A stretch of DNA of 8,394 bases, from positions 1 through 8,394 of the forward strand of contig JBEBJY010000088.1 of the NCBI GenBank assembly GCA_040079635.1, in the 5' to 3' direction. A program made the translations under genes and the position numbers. How positions within the stretch are numbered: position 1 is the stretch's first letter; the number at the start of each line of letters is the position of its first letter. The stretch is from Aalborgiella sp040079635. GTDB lineage: Bacteria > Pseudomonadota > Gammaproteobacteria > Burkholderiales > Burkholderiaceae_C. Below the pieces are notes generated by a model. The model was not told the origin of the DNA. It saw only the letters and a list, made by a program, of their open reading frames with translations, and did no database searches. Of this stretch, positions 1 through 6,981 are shown in pieces.

Positions 1-12
1 TTGAGAAACCAT
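1..12 (-). CDS. Probable start of the gene after zipA, likely NAD-dependent DNA ligase (partial)
   Basis: Only four codons are inside the window: ATG followed by codons for V, S and Q, read leftward from position 12 and running off the left edge. The ATG lies two bases after the TGA stop of the ZipA-like gene, which is typical of translationally coupled genes. No good Shine-Dalgarno sequence precedes it. The protein cannot be identified from four residues. The suggestion of DNA ligase (ligA) is inference from the smc-zipA-ligA order known in many beta- and gammaproteobacteria. The true start could also lie further left. Confidence 0.35.
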
Positions 13-14
13 GT

Positions 15-1130
15 TCAAGAGAACAAACGACGAGCAAGCATAGAACCTGCGCTTAAATCTCTTTGATCCAAAGCATCGTACAAACGCTCAATATCGGCGG
101 CCAAGCTGTCTAACGCAGCCTCAGTCATCAAATGTCCTTGGTCATCACACAAACGACCGTCCATTGCACTAGCTAATGCTTTGGCACACTCACGCATGCG
201 TGCAAATGGGTGCTCGGTACGAGCCACATGCGACACTTCCAAACTCAAGGTCAACTCGCGAATGGCAGATTGCGAGGCATCTTCAGCCATGGCAGCTTGT
301 GAATCAAACGTCAAAGTAATCAACTGCGGCAAACTTGCAACGGGGTTAGGCAACACCATGCGACCAGGTAAAGCGCCAGCCACAAAACCAATGCGCGCTG
401 CATTCTGCGCCACATAACCCGTACTCCAAGCCACGCCAACGGCTCGCAAAATAAATCGCAATTGCGCATCATGCGCTGCGGCAAAAGCGTCTAGCTCACG
501 CGCTCTAGCAACTTCTTCTAGCATTTCTGGAAACTCTGGTTCTCCGCCCACAGCGTCTGCAAAAGTTTGCGCTTTGATAACGAATTCCGAGTATTCAATG
601 TCGTTCAGCGCGCCTGTTCTGTTGGCTAATTGCACACCCGCTTGCAGCGATGTGTAGCGCTGTCCAGGTCTAGGCACTTCCCATTCCAGTCCGTCTTCAC
701 GCAAACCTTCCACGGCGAAAGGTTTGCTGCCAACACGTCTAGTCACCGGCATTGCGGCCAAGATCGCGTCGCCTGAGAGTGGTGAATCCAAATCTATGGT
801 CGTTAAAACGTCGATCAAAGGATCTAGCGATGGCTTCTTTTCAGGAACGTGCAAGTTGACCAATTCCGCATCAAACTGTGCCGTATCAAACTCCGGTTCA
901 ACGGGTAAAGTTTGTTTCACCTGCGCATGCAAAGAAGGCTCCACTTTGTCATCAGCGTTGAACAGACCAGACAAGCCAGAAGGTTCAGTGCTTTCAAGCT
1001 TCGCGCTTGGATTGTCATCAGCATCTGCTAACTTAGGCGCACTTTTTCGAGCCGTCCAAGCACCGTGTGCGATGACGCCAGCAAGTACAACGCCGCCTGC
1101 AATCGATAAACCCAACAATAAATTATTCAT
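15..1130 (-). CDS. zipA: ZipA-like cell division protein (membrane anchor with FtsZ-binding C-terminal domain)
   Basis: ZipA tethers the FtsZ ring to the inner membrane at the division site. The 371-residue product begins with MNNLLLGLSIAGG. Residues 3-24 form one hydrophobic membrane segment with almost no periplasmic part, as expected for ZipA. A polar, acidic, proline-containing linker follows (about 30-105), with a globular remainder. The final ~150 residues (from about DAQLRFILRAVG, 221) resemble the ZipA C-terminal domain: beta strands such as LPQLITLTFDS and an amphipathic C-terminal helix pair ending in ARRLFS. Similarity to the enterobacterial protein is weak, as is usual in betaproteobacteria. 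I chose the ATG at 1130 over the longer frame starting at 1178 because the membrane segment then sits at the N-terminus and an AGAGG ribosome site precedes it. The gene overlaps the smc stop by 8 bases (ATGAATAA), implying coupling with smc. The identification leans partly on its position between smc and the next gene. Confidence 0.8.
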   Translation of the reverse strand: MNNLLLGLSIAGGVVLAGVIAHGAWTARKSAPKLADADDNPSAKLESTEPSGLSGLFNADDKVEPSLHAQVKQTLPVEPEFDTAQFDAELVNLHVPEKKPSLDPLIDVLTTIDLDSPLSGDAILAAMPVTRRVGSKPFAVEGLREDGLEWEVPRPGQRYTSLQAGVQLANRTGALNDIEYSEFVIKAQTFADAVGGEPEFPEMLEEVARARELDAFAAAHDAQLRFILRAVGVAWSTGYVAQNAARIGFVAGALPGRMVLPNPVASLPQLITLTFDSQAAMAEDASQSAIRELTLSLEVSHVARTEHPFARMRECAKALASAMDGRLCDDQGHLMTEAALDSLAADIERLYDALDQRDLSAGSMLARRLFS

Positions 1131-4100
1131 AACTTGCCTCTGCGAGTGCGACGACATCTTGCATATCAACCGCGACAATACGCGACACGCCCTGCTCTTG
1201 CATTGTTACCCCAATCAATTGTTCCGCCATTTCCATCGCAATTTTGTTGTGACTGATGAATAAAAACTGCGTCTCAGCACTCATGGCTTTCACGAGTTTT
1301 GCATAGCGCTCGGTATTGGCATCGTCGAGCGGTGCGTCAACTTCATCCAGCAAACAAAACGGCGCTGGATTGAGCTGGAAAATAGCAAACACCAGTGCAA
1401 TTGCCGTCAAGGCTTTTTCTCCACCTGACAAAAGATGAATGGTTTGGTTTTTCTTACCCGGCGGTTGTGCGACCACTTGCACGCCTGAGTCCAAAATTTC
1501 ATCACCAGTAATTACCAATTTGGCGTTACCTCCACCGAAGAGTACAGGGAACATTTTTCCGAAATGTTCATTAACGGTGTTGAAAGTACCGGATAGCAGC
1601 TCGCGTGTTTCAGCGTCTATTTTCTTGATCGCATCTTCTAATGTTGTCATAGCTTCTATCAAATCAGCCGTTTGTGCGTCTAAAAACTGCTTACGTTCAC
1701 GTGCGGCGGTCAATTCATCCAAAGCGGCTAAGTTAACAGCTCCCAACGCAGACACTTCACGGTTGAAGCGGTCAATTTCGGATTGCAGACCCGTTAGACG
1801 AACGTTTCCTTCGGTGATAGACAGCGCAACTGCTTCTAAATTCGCTTGCACATCAAGCAACAGCTGCGTGTATTGCTCTAGACCCAATCGCGCAGCTTGT
1901 TCTTTCAAAGCAAAGTCGGTTAGCCTCAAACGCAGCGGCTCTAATTCACGCTCCAGCTGCAGGCGGCGCTCATCAGTAGCACGCAGCTTGGTAGTCAAAT
2001 CGTCGTATTCGCTACGCTTGGCAGACAAAGCGGCTTCTCGATCAAGCTTGGTCGACAGTGCTGCTTGCAAACCTGTTTGTGCTGCAACGGCACTTAAGCG
2101 ACCCAATTCATCGTTAGCGATCACTTCTTCAGACGCCAAGGACAATGCTTGCTGCGCTGCAGTTTCAATAGCACGTTGCAATTCAGCCAAGCGCGCTTGC
2201 AAGCTACGTTTAGCAAACAAAGCCTCTTGCGCCGAGCGCTCTAAACCACGCTGTTGCTCGCGCGATTCATTCAGCTTGCGCTCTGCAGTAATAACATGCT
2301 CATCTAACTGTGCATGGCGCTCTTGCGTATCGGCCAGTTGCATATCCAGCTCTTCAAAGCGGCCTTCAGCGGTAACTCGGCGCTCTTGTAAATCTTCCAA
2401 TTGCGCGTTGATTTCCGCCAAATCAGTGCTGATTTGATCGCTGCGCGTTTTGGTTTGCTCTGCAATTTGCGACATGCGCAAGGTTTCCACCTGCAAACTG
2501 TGGGTGCGGGATTGACCTTCAGCGGCTTCGCGGCGCAAAGCTGATAACTTGTTAGATGCTTCGGTATAAGCCGCTTCCGCACGAATCAGCGCAGAGCGCG
2601 ATTCTTCACCAATCAGCACTTGGGCGCGTAGTTGTTTCTCTAAACCTTCAATTTCTTGAGCTCGTGCCAACATGCCGGACTGCTCAGAATCAGGCGAATA
2701 AAAGCTCACACTGTGCAAAGTAACGGCGTGGCCAGTCTGAACGTAAATGACTTCGCCAGCTTGCAACTTGCTGCGGTTAGCCAGAGCTTCGTCAAACGAT
2801 GTCGCGGTGTAGCAACCATGCAGCCAATCATTCAACAAGGCTTTTTGACCCGCATCGTGCAGTCTGAGCAAATCAGACAAACGCGGCATTTGACTTTTTG
2901 CTTCTGGCAAACCGGCTTGTGGTGGGCTGTAAAAAGCCAACTTCGCTGGCGGTGCATCTGCACCTGTTGCACCCAAAAAGCCGCGAACCATATCCAAACG
3001 TGACACTTCAAGTGCGCCCAAACGTTCGCGCAAAGCACCTTCTAAGGCGTTTTCCCAACCTTGTTCGATATGGATCTTGCTCCACAATCCAGCCAAACCG
3101 TCTAAACCATGCTTGGCTAACCAAGGTTTCAATTTACCATCGGTTTTAACTTTGTCTTGCAGGGCCTTCAAGGCTTCCATACGCGCAGCTAAGCCAGCAT
3201 GCTTGGCAGATTCTGCATTCACAAACTGCTGCTGCGCACGACGTGCATCATCCAGTTGCGGGACGCTGTCTTGCAGTTCGTGCAAACGCGCTTCCGCAAC
3301 GGATTGAGCTTCTACTGCCGTTGCCAGCTGGGTTTGCATGTTCACCAAACGCTGCTCATCAGGGGCAGAAAGCGCATTGCGATCCGCCGTCAAACGCTCA
3401 TGTCGTGTGTTGAGCTGGCGCGATTGGTCTTCAATATTACGTTGGTCGGCTGCCAACACTTGAATTTGCTGCTGCACTTGGCCGACGGTGCTGCGCTGCT
3501 CATTCGCCGTGCGTTGCGCTTGGCGAAGTGCATCTTCTAGCTCCGGCAATTGACCCGATTGCTCTTCAACTTGCGCGGCAACAAGTGCATCTTTCTCTTC
3601 AGCGTCTAAGCTTTGTGCGGCCAAAGTTTCAGATTCTAGAAGCGCCTCGCCCTTGCGGGTTGCCCAATGCGTCGTTTGCTCCTTCAATGTCAATAAACGC
3701 TGCTCAACCCGCTGGCGGCCTTCGACCACAAAACGGATTTCAGCTTCCAAACGGCCAACCTCCGCGCTGGCTTCATACAACAAACCTTGCGATTGGTTCA
3801 CCTGGTCGCCCGCGCTGTAATGCGCTTGGCGAATCGTTTCTAAATCCGATTCAATATGTCGTAAATCTGCAATTCGACTTTCCAAAGCATTCGTCGCTTG
3901 CAAAGCATCAGCCTTGACTTTGGCTTGCTCGGCTTCGCTCTCAGCGCGTTTTAAAAACCACAGCTGCTGCTGCTTCAGCGTCACATCGGCTTGCAGCTGG
4001 TTGTATTTTTGGGCGACTTCGGCTTGCTTTTCAAGCTTTTCGAGATTGGCCGTCAACTCCCGCATGATGTCGTCTACGCGCGTCAAATTTTCACGGGTGT

Positions 4101-4656
4101 CAGACAAGCGGTTTTCGGTCTCGCGACGGCGCTCTTTGTATTTGGAAACGCCAGCGGCTTCTTCTAAAAATAACCGTAACTCTTCTGGCTTCGACTCAAT
4201 AATCTTAGCAATAGTCCCTTGACCAATGATGGCGTAAGCACGCGGCCCCAAACCTGTGCCCAAAAACACGTCTTGAACGTCACGACGGCGGACAGATTGG
4301 TTGTTGATGTAATAGCTGGAGTTTCCATCGCGGGTTAAAACACGCTTAACGGCAATTTCGGGGAATTGGCTCCATTGACCGCCAGCGCGGTGATCGTTGT
4401 TTTCAAACACCAGCTCCACGCTGGATCGGCTGGAGGGTTTACGCGTGTTGGTACCGTTAAAAATAACGTCTTGCATGGACTCGCCACGCAGCTCAGACGC
4501 TCGACTTTCGCCCAAAACCCAGCGCACCGCATCCATGATGTTGGATTTGCCGCAACCGTTGGGACCTACCACGCCAACCAGCTGACCGGGTAGGTGAAAA
4601 GTAGTCGGTTCGGCGAAGGATTTGAATCCTGAGAGCTTGATAGAAGAAAGGCGCAC
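1123..4656 (-). CDS. smc: Chromosome segregation protein SMC
   Basis: SMC is the ATPase core of the bacterial condensin, which compacts and individualises sister chromosomes together with ScpA and ScpB. The 1177-residue length is full size for the family. Residues 1-170 are the N-terminal ATPase lobe, with Walker A GPNGCGKS at 31-38 (K37) and a Q-loop near Q146. Long heptad-rich coiled coils cover about 175-505 and 660-1000, flanking a globular hinge at about 510-655. The C-terminal lobe carries the ABC signature LSGGE at 1076-1080, Walker B CLLDE with D1104 and E1105, the D-loop DAPLDDAN after it, and the switch histidine in ISHNK (H1136). All catalytic motifs are intact. The start is GTG, supported by AGGA seven bases upstream, and the protein begins directly with the typical RLSSIKLSGFKSF. 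It is the first gene of the leftward unit, divergent from dapC. Neither scpA nor scpB is in the window. Confidence 0.97.
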   Translation of the reverse strand: MRLSSIKLSGFKSFAEPTTFHLPGQLVGVVGPNGCGKSNIMDAVRWVLGESRASELRGESMQDVIFNGTNTRKPSSRSSVELVFENNDHRAGGQWSQFPEIAVKRVLTRDGNSSYYINNQSVRRRDVQDVFLGTGLGPRAYAIIGQGTIAKIIESKPEELRLFLEEAAGVSKYKERRRETENRLSDTRENLTRVDDIMRELTANLEKLEKQAEVAQKYNQLQADVTLKQQQLWFLKRAESEAEQAKVKADALQATNALESRIADLRHIESDLETIRQAHYSAGDQVNQSQGLLYEASAEVGRLEAEIRFVVEGRQRVEQRLLTLKEQTTHWATRKGEALLESETLAAQSLDAEEKDALVAAQVEEQSGQLPELEDALRQAQRTANEQRSTVGQVQQQIQVLAADQRNIEDQSRQLNTRHERLTADRNALSAPDEQRLVNMQTQLATAVEAQSVAEARLHELQDSVPQLDDARRAQQQFVNAESAKHAGLAARMEALKALQDKVKTDGKLKPWLAKHGLDGLAGLWSKIHIEQGWENALEGALRERLGALEVSRLDMVRGFLGATGADAPPAKLAFYSPPQAGLPEAKSQMPRLSDLLRLHDAGQKALLNDWLHGCYTATSFDEALANRSKLQAGEVIYVQTGHAVTLHSVSFYSPDSEQSGMLARAQEIEGLEKQLRAQVLIGEESRSALIRAEAAYTEASNKLSALRREAAEGQSRTHSLQVETLRMSQIAEQTKTRSDQISTDLAEINAQLEDLQERRVTAEGRFEELDMQLADTQERHAQLDEHVITAERKLNESREQQRGLERSAQEALFAKRSLQARLAELQRAIETAAQQALSLASEEVIANDELGRLSAVAAQTGLQAALSTKLDREAALSAKRSEYDDLTTKLRATDERRLQLERELEPLRLRLTDFALKEQAARLGLEQYTQLLLDVQANLEAVALSITEGNVRLTGLQSEIDRFNREVSALGAVNLAALDELTAARERKQFLDAQTADLIEAMTTLEDAIKKIDAETRELLSGTFNTVNEHFGKMFPVLFGGGNAKLVITGDEILDSGVQVVAQPPGKKNQTIHLLSGGEKALTAIALVFAIFQLNPAPFCLLDEVDAPLDDANTERYAKLVKAMSAETQFLFISHNKIAMEMAEQLIGVTMQEQGVSRIVAVDMQDVVALAEASYE
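1137..1141 (-). promoter_or_regulatory. Ribosome binding site for zipA, inside the end of smc
   Basis: AGAGG on the minus strand lies six bases before the ATG at 1130 and within the last codons of smc. It decides between this start and the upstream in-frame ATG at 1178, which would put a polar extension before the membrane segment. Confidence 0.6.
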
Positions 4657-4663
4657 TAATAAT

Positions 4664-4667
4664 TCCT
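4664..4667 (-). promoter_or_regulatory. Ribosome binding site supporting the GTG start of smc
   Basis: AGGA on the minus strand lies seven bases before the GTG at 4656. No in-frame ATG lies nearby that would give the conserved SMC N-terminus, so this site supports the non-ATG start. Confidence 0.6.
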
Positions 4668-4669
4668 AG

Positions 4670-4695
4670 TTAATCCCAGTATTTAATCCCTGTAT
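4670..4695. repeat. 13-bp tandem repeat (two copies) in the smc leader
   Basis: TTAATCCCAGTAT (4670-4682) is followed directly by TTAATCCCTGTAT (4683-4695), matching at 12 of 13 positions. On the smc strand each copy contains GGGATTAA. The pair sits 14-39 bases before the smc start, between any likely promoter and the ribosome site or overlapping the transcription start. It could be a tandem operator or a chance duplication; no known regulator site was recognised. Confidence 0.6.
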
Positions 4696-4703
4696 TTTTT
4701 TGA

Positions 4704-4709
4704 ATTTTA
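4704..4709 (-). promoter_or_regulatory. Possible -10 box for smc
   Basis: TAAAAT on the minus strand, about 50 bases upstream of the smc start, is the best -10-like hexamer there. The position 17 bases upstream holds TTTTGG, a poor match to a -35 element. Low confidence, because the region is AT-rich and such hexamers occur by chance. Confidence 0.2.
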
Positions 4710-4727
4710 CCTGAGGCACTTCTTTCC

Positions 4728-4779
4728 AAAAGTTCAAAAAAGCTCAAAAACACCCAAAAAAGTCCACATAACCCAAAAA
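4728..4779. promoter_or_regulatory. Helically phased A-tracts in the smc/dapC divergent region
   Basis: Runs of A occur at 4728-4731, 4736-4741, 4746-4750, 4756-4761 and 4775-4779. Their centres are about 9 to 10.5 bases apart, with one turn skipped before the last. Three 10-base units (AGTTCAAAAA, AGCTCAAAAA, CACCCAAAAA, 4731-4760) make the periodicity plain. A-tracts in phase with the helix are known to bend DNA, so this stretch is probably intrinsically curved. A role in either promoter, or in binding a nucleoid protein, is inference. Confidence 0.5.
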
Positions 4780-4795
4780 GACCTTACCCACACGG

Positions 4796-4801
4796 GATAA
4801 T
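4796..4801 (+). promoter_or_regulatory. Possible -10 box for dapC with a very short leader
   Basis: GATAAT ends eight bases before the dapC ATG. If it is a -10 element, transcription would begin at about 4807-4810, giving a leaderless or nearly leaderless mRNA. This would fit the lack of a well-spaced Shine-Dalgarno sequence (the nearest, GGGA, is 12 bases from the ATG). No good -35 hexamer is seen at the expected distance. GATAAT also overlaps an imperfect dyad, TTACCC-ACAC-GGGATAA (4784-4800). Confidence 0.3.
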
Positions 4802-4809
4802 GACGACTT

Positions 4810-6051
4810 ATGAATCCATTGCTTACAAAATTACAGCCCTACCCGTTTGAGCGCCTCAAGCAACTTTTTCAGTCCGTCACGCCCAATTCAGCCTTCAAAC
4901 CCATCAGTTTAGGCATAGGTGAACCCAAACATGCCACCCCAGAATTCATTAAAACGGCGCTTTCAGGCTCTTTAAACGGCCTAGCGGCTTACCCAGCAAC
5001 AGCCGGTGAACCCGCTTTGCGTGAGGTTTTTGCCGCTTGGCTGCTGAAACGCTACGCTTTGGCGGTCAACCCTGCGACCCAAGTTTTGCCCGTGAATGGC
5101 TCGCGCGAGGCTTTGTTTGCGTTCACCCAAGTCATCGTTGACCCCACGAAAACCACGGTCAAAAACGGTGTTATTCAGTTACCCATCGTCGTTTGCCCCA
5201 ACCCGTTCTACCAAATTTACGAAGGCGCAGCGCTGCTGGCGGGAGCAGAGCCTTATTACGTCAACAGTGACCCAGCGCGCAACTTTGGCGTCGATTGGGA
5301 CAAGGTGCCCGCAGCGATTTGGGAGCGCACCCAGATGATCTTTGTCTGCTCACCCGGCAACCCTGCAGGTGCGGTGATGCCGCTTGACGAGTGGCAAAAG
5401 CTGTTCGCTTTGTCCGATAAATACGGCTTCGTCATCGCCAGTGACGAATGCTACAGCGAAATTTACTTCCAAGATGGCGAAAACGGTGAAGTTAAGCCGC
5501 CTTTGGGAGGCTTAGAAGCTGCTCAAAAATTGGGCAGATCAGACTTCAAAAACATCGTTTCCTTCACCAGCCTGTCGAAACGCAGCAACGTGCCAGGCAT
5601 GCGCAGCGGTTTTGTAGCGGGTGATGCCGCCATCATGAAACAGTTTGCCTTGTATCGCACTTACCACGGCAGTGCGATGAGTTTAGTGGTGCAAGCAGCC
5701 AGCAAAGCCGCTTGGAGCGATGAGGAGCACGTGGTGGCTAACCGTGCCCTGTACCGCGACAAATTCATGCAAGTCACGCCGCTGTTGGCTGAAGTACTTG
5801 AAGTCGCTCTGCCAGACGCTGGTTTTTACCTGTGGGCCAAAATACCAACACACTTGAAATTAGACGACGCCGCTTTCGCCAAAGCGCTGCTTGCCCAATA
5901 CAATGTGACGGTGCTGCCCGGCAGCTATTTGGCGCGTGAAGCCAATGGGATTAACCCGGGCGACAACTTTATTCGTATGGCTTTGGTAGCAACCACAGAG
6001 GAATGTGTGGAAGCGGCGCAGCGTATCGTTCAATTCGTCAAATCTCTATAA
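4810..6051 (+). CDS. dapC: Succinyldiaminopimelate transaminase DapC
   Basis: DapC is a pyridoxal-phosphate enzyme that exchanges an amino group between glutamate and N-succinyl-2-amino-6-oxopimelate in the succinylase route to diaminopimelate and lysine. The 413-residue protein is a fold-type I aminotransferase of family length. Visible conserved elements are GIGEP near the N-terminus (35-39), SPGNPAG (181-187, cofactor-contacting N184), SDECYSEIYF (D212, Y215), the Schiff-base lysine in SLSKRSN (K257), R265 in GMRSGF, and the carboxylate-binding arginine in NFIRMAL (R389). These are the residues expected of an active enzyme. Alone they would also fit other class I aminotransferases; the assignment to DapC rests on overall resemblance to the betaproteobacterial DapC group and on dapD lying 37 bases downstream with dapE further on. 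The ATG at 4810 gives the typical short N-terminus; no strong ribosome site precedes it. Confidence 0.93.
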   Translation: MNPLLTKLQPYPFERLKQLFQSVTPNSAFKPISLGIGEPKHATPEFIKTALSGSLNGLAAYPATAGEPALREVFAAWLLKRYALAVNPATQVLPVNGSREALFAFTQVIVDPTKTTVKNGVIQLPIVVCPNPFYQIYEGAALLAGAEPYYVNSDPARNFGVDWDKVPAAIWERTQMIFVCSPGNPAGAVMPLDEWQKLFALSDKYGFVIASDECYSEIYFQDGENGEVKPPLGGLEAAQKLGRSDFKNIVSFTSLSKRSNVPGMRSGFVAGDAAIMKQFALYRTYHGSAMSLVVQAASKAAWSDEEHVVANRALYRDKFMQVTPLLAEVLEVALPDAGFYLWAKIPTHLKLDDAAFAKALLAQYNVTVLPGSYLAREANGINPGDNFIRMALVATTEECVEAAQRIVQFVKSL

Positions 6052-6088
6052 ATATTCATAAACTTTTTCTTTTAAATTACAAATCAAC

Positions 6089-6913
6089 ATGACACAACAA
6101 CTGCAAAACATCATTGACGCCGCTTGGGAAGACCGAGCCAACATCTCCACCACCAGCAGCTCCAAAGAAGTGCAAGATGCTGTCGAGCAGGCTTTGTCGC
6201 AGCTGAACAATGGCAGCTTACGCATCGCCACGCGGCAAGGCGTTGGCCAGTGGACAGTGCACCAATGGCTCAAAAAGGCCGTGTTGCTGAGCTTCCGCCT
6301 CAAAGACAACGCCATCATGCGATCTGGCGATTTGGCTTTTTACGACAAAGTACCTACCAAGTTCGCCCATTTGTCTGAGGCAGAACTCAAAGCCACCGGT
6401 GTTCGTGTCGTGCCACCCGCTGTGGCGCGTCGCGGCAGCTACATCGCCAAGGGTGCGATTTTGATGCCTAGTTTTGTCAACATTGGCGCGTATGTCGATG
6501 AAGGCACGATGGTTGACGCTTGGGCCACTGTCGGCTCTTGCGCACAAATCGGCAAACACGTCCATTTGTCTGGTGGCGTCGGTATTGGTGGTGTGTTGGA
6601 GCCTATGCAGGCAAACCCGACCATCATTGAAGACAACTGCTTCATCGGCGCCCGCTCTGAAGTGGTTGAAGGCGTGATTGTGGAAGAAAACTCTGTGCTC
6701 GGCATGGGCGTTTACATTGGCCAAAGCACCCCCATTTATGACCGCGAAGCAGACACCATCACCTATGGCCGCGTGCCTAGTGGCTCTGTGGTTGTGAGTG
6801 GCAATTTGCCTAAAGCGGGCGGCAAATACAGCATGTATGCCGCGATCATTGTCAAAAAAGTGGATGCGCAAACCCGTTCTAAAACCAGCATCAACGATTT
6901 GCTGCGTGATTAA
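6089..6913 (+). CDS. dapD: 2,3,4,5-tetrahydropyridine-2,6-dicarboxylate N-succinyltransferase DapD
   Basis: DapD transfers succinyl from succinyl-CoA to tetrahydrodipicolinate, committing it to the succinylase branch of lysine/diaminopimelate synthesis; the family works as a cytoplasmic trimer. The protein has 274 residues, the same length as the enterobacterial enzyme, and is strongly conserved. It has an N-terminal helical domain (1-105) with HQWLKKAVLLSFR, then a left-handed beta-helix of hexapeptide repeats (about 110-235) containing VNIGAYVDEGTMVDAWATVG, GSCAQIGKHVHLSGGVGIGG and NCFIGARSEVVEGVIVEE. D143 and E191 line up with the residues reported as active-site acids in the family (Asp141 and Glu189 of the Mycobacterium bovis enzyme). 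It follows dapC by 37 AT-rich bases with no clear ribosome site and no terminator, so the two are probably co-transcribed. Confidence 0.97.
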   Translation: MTQQLQNIIDAAWEDRANISTTSSSKEVQDAVEQALSQLNNGSLRIATRQGVGQWTVHQWLKKAVLLSFRLKDNAIMRSGDLAFYDKVPTKFAHLSEAELKATGVRVVPPAVARRGSYIAKGAILMPSFVNIGAYVDEGTMVDAWATVGSCAQIGKHVHLSGGVGIGGVLEPMQANPTIIEDNCFIGARSEVVEGVIVEENSVLGMGVYIGQSTPIYDREADTITYGRVPSGSVVVSGNLPKAGGKYSMYAAIIVKKVDAQTRSKTSINDLLRD

Positions 6914-6921
6914 ATTTAAAT

Positions 6922-6954
6922 TATTTTAAAAATATTTTAAAAATATTTTAAAAA
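6922..6954. repeat. Perfect 3 x 11-bp tandem repeat between dapD and the pilus ATPase gene
   Basis: TATTTTAAAAA is repeated three times without mismatch (6922-6932, 6933-6943, 6944-6954). The array is bracketed by an inverted pair, TTTAAAT (6915-6921) and ATTTAAA (6954-6960). The spacer 6911-6964 is almost pure A and T, in contrast to the genes on both sides. The 11-base period is near one helical turn. It is not a convincing intrinsic terminator, because it has no GC stem. Possible roles are an AT-rich promoter element, a bent-DNA site or a slippage-prone spacer. Confidence 0.85.
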
Positions 6955-6970
6955 TTTAAATAACTCAAAA

Positions 6971-6974
6971 AAGG
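6971..6974 (+). promoter_or_regulatory. Ribosome binding site for the pilus ATPase gene
   Basis: AAGG lies seven bases before the ATG at 6982, directly after the AT-only spacer. It favours this start over the in-frame ATG at 6991. It is the only clear Shine-Dalgarno sequence in the rightward gene set. Confidence 0.5.
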
Positions 6975-6981
6975 CCACCCC

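Noticed and set aside
1131..1178. Longer zipA start giving 16 extra residues
   Set aside because: It would add a charged extension before the membrane segment and overlap smc by 56 bases; the ATG at 1130 has a ribosome site and gives a ZipA-like N-terminus.
724..1263. Open frame (179 codons) on the plus strand across the zipA/smc junction
   Set aside because: It is antisense to two well-supported genes and has no recognisable motif.
1439..2437. Long open frame (332 codons) on the plus strand opposite smc
   Set aside because: The translation is a serine-, arginine- and cysteine-rich low-complexity product typical of the antisense of a coiled-coil gene; no domain or ribosome site is seen, and smc on the other strand is unambiguous.
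4731..4760. Short direct repeats as a CRISPR-like array
   Set aside because: The 10-base units are contiguous, with no spacers and no cas genes; phased A-tracts explain the pattern better.
6218..6871. Open frame (217 codons) on the minus strand opposite dapD
   Set aside because: Histidine- and arginine-rich shadow of the highly conserved dapD; no recognisable motif.
6911..6960. Intrinsic terminator after dapD
   Set aside because: The dyads are made only of A and T with no GC-rich stem, so termination is unlikely.
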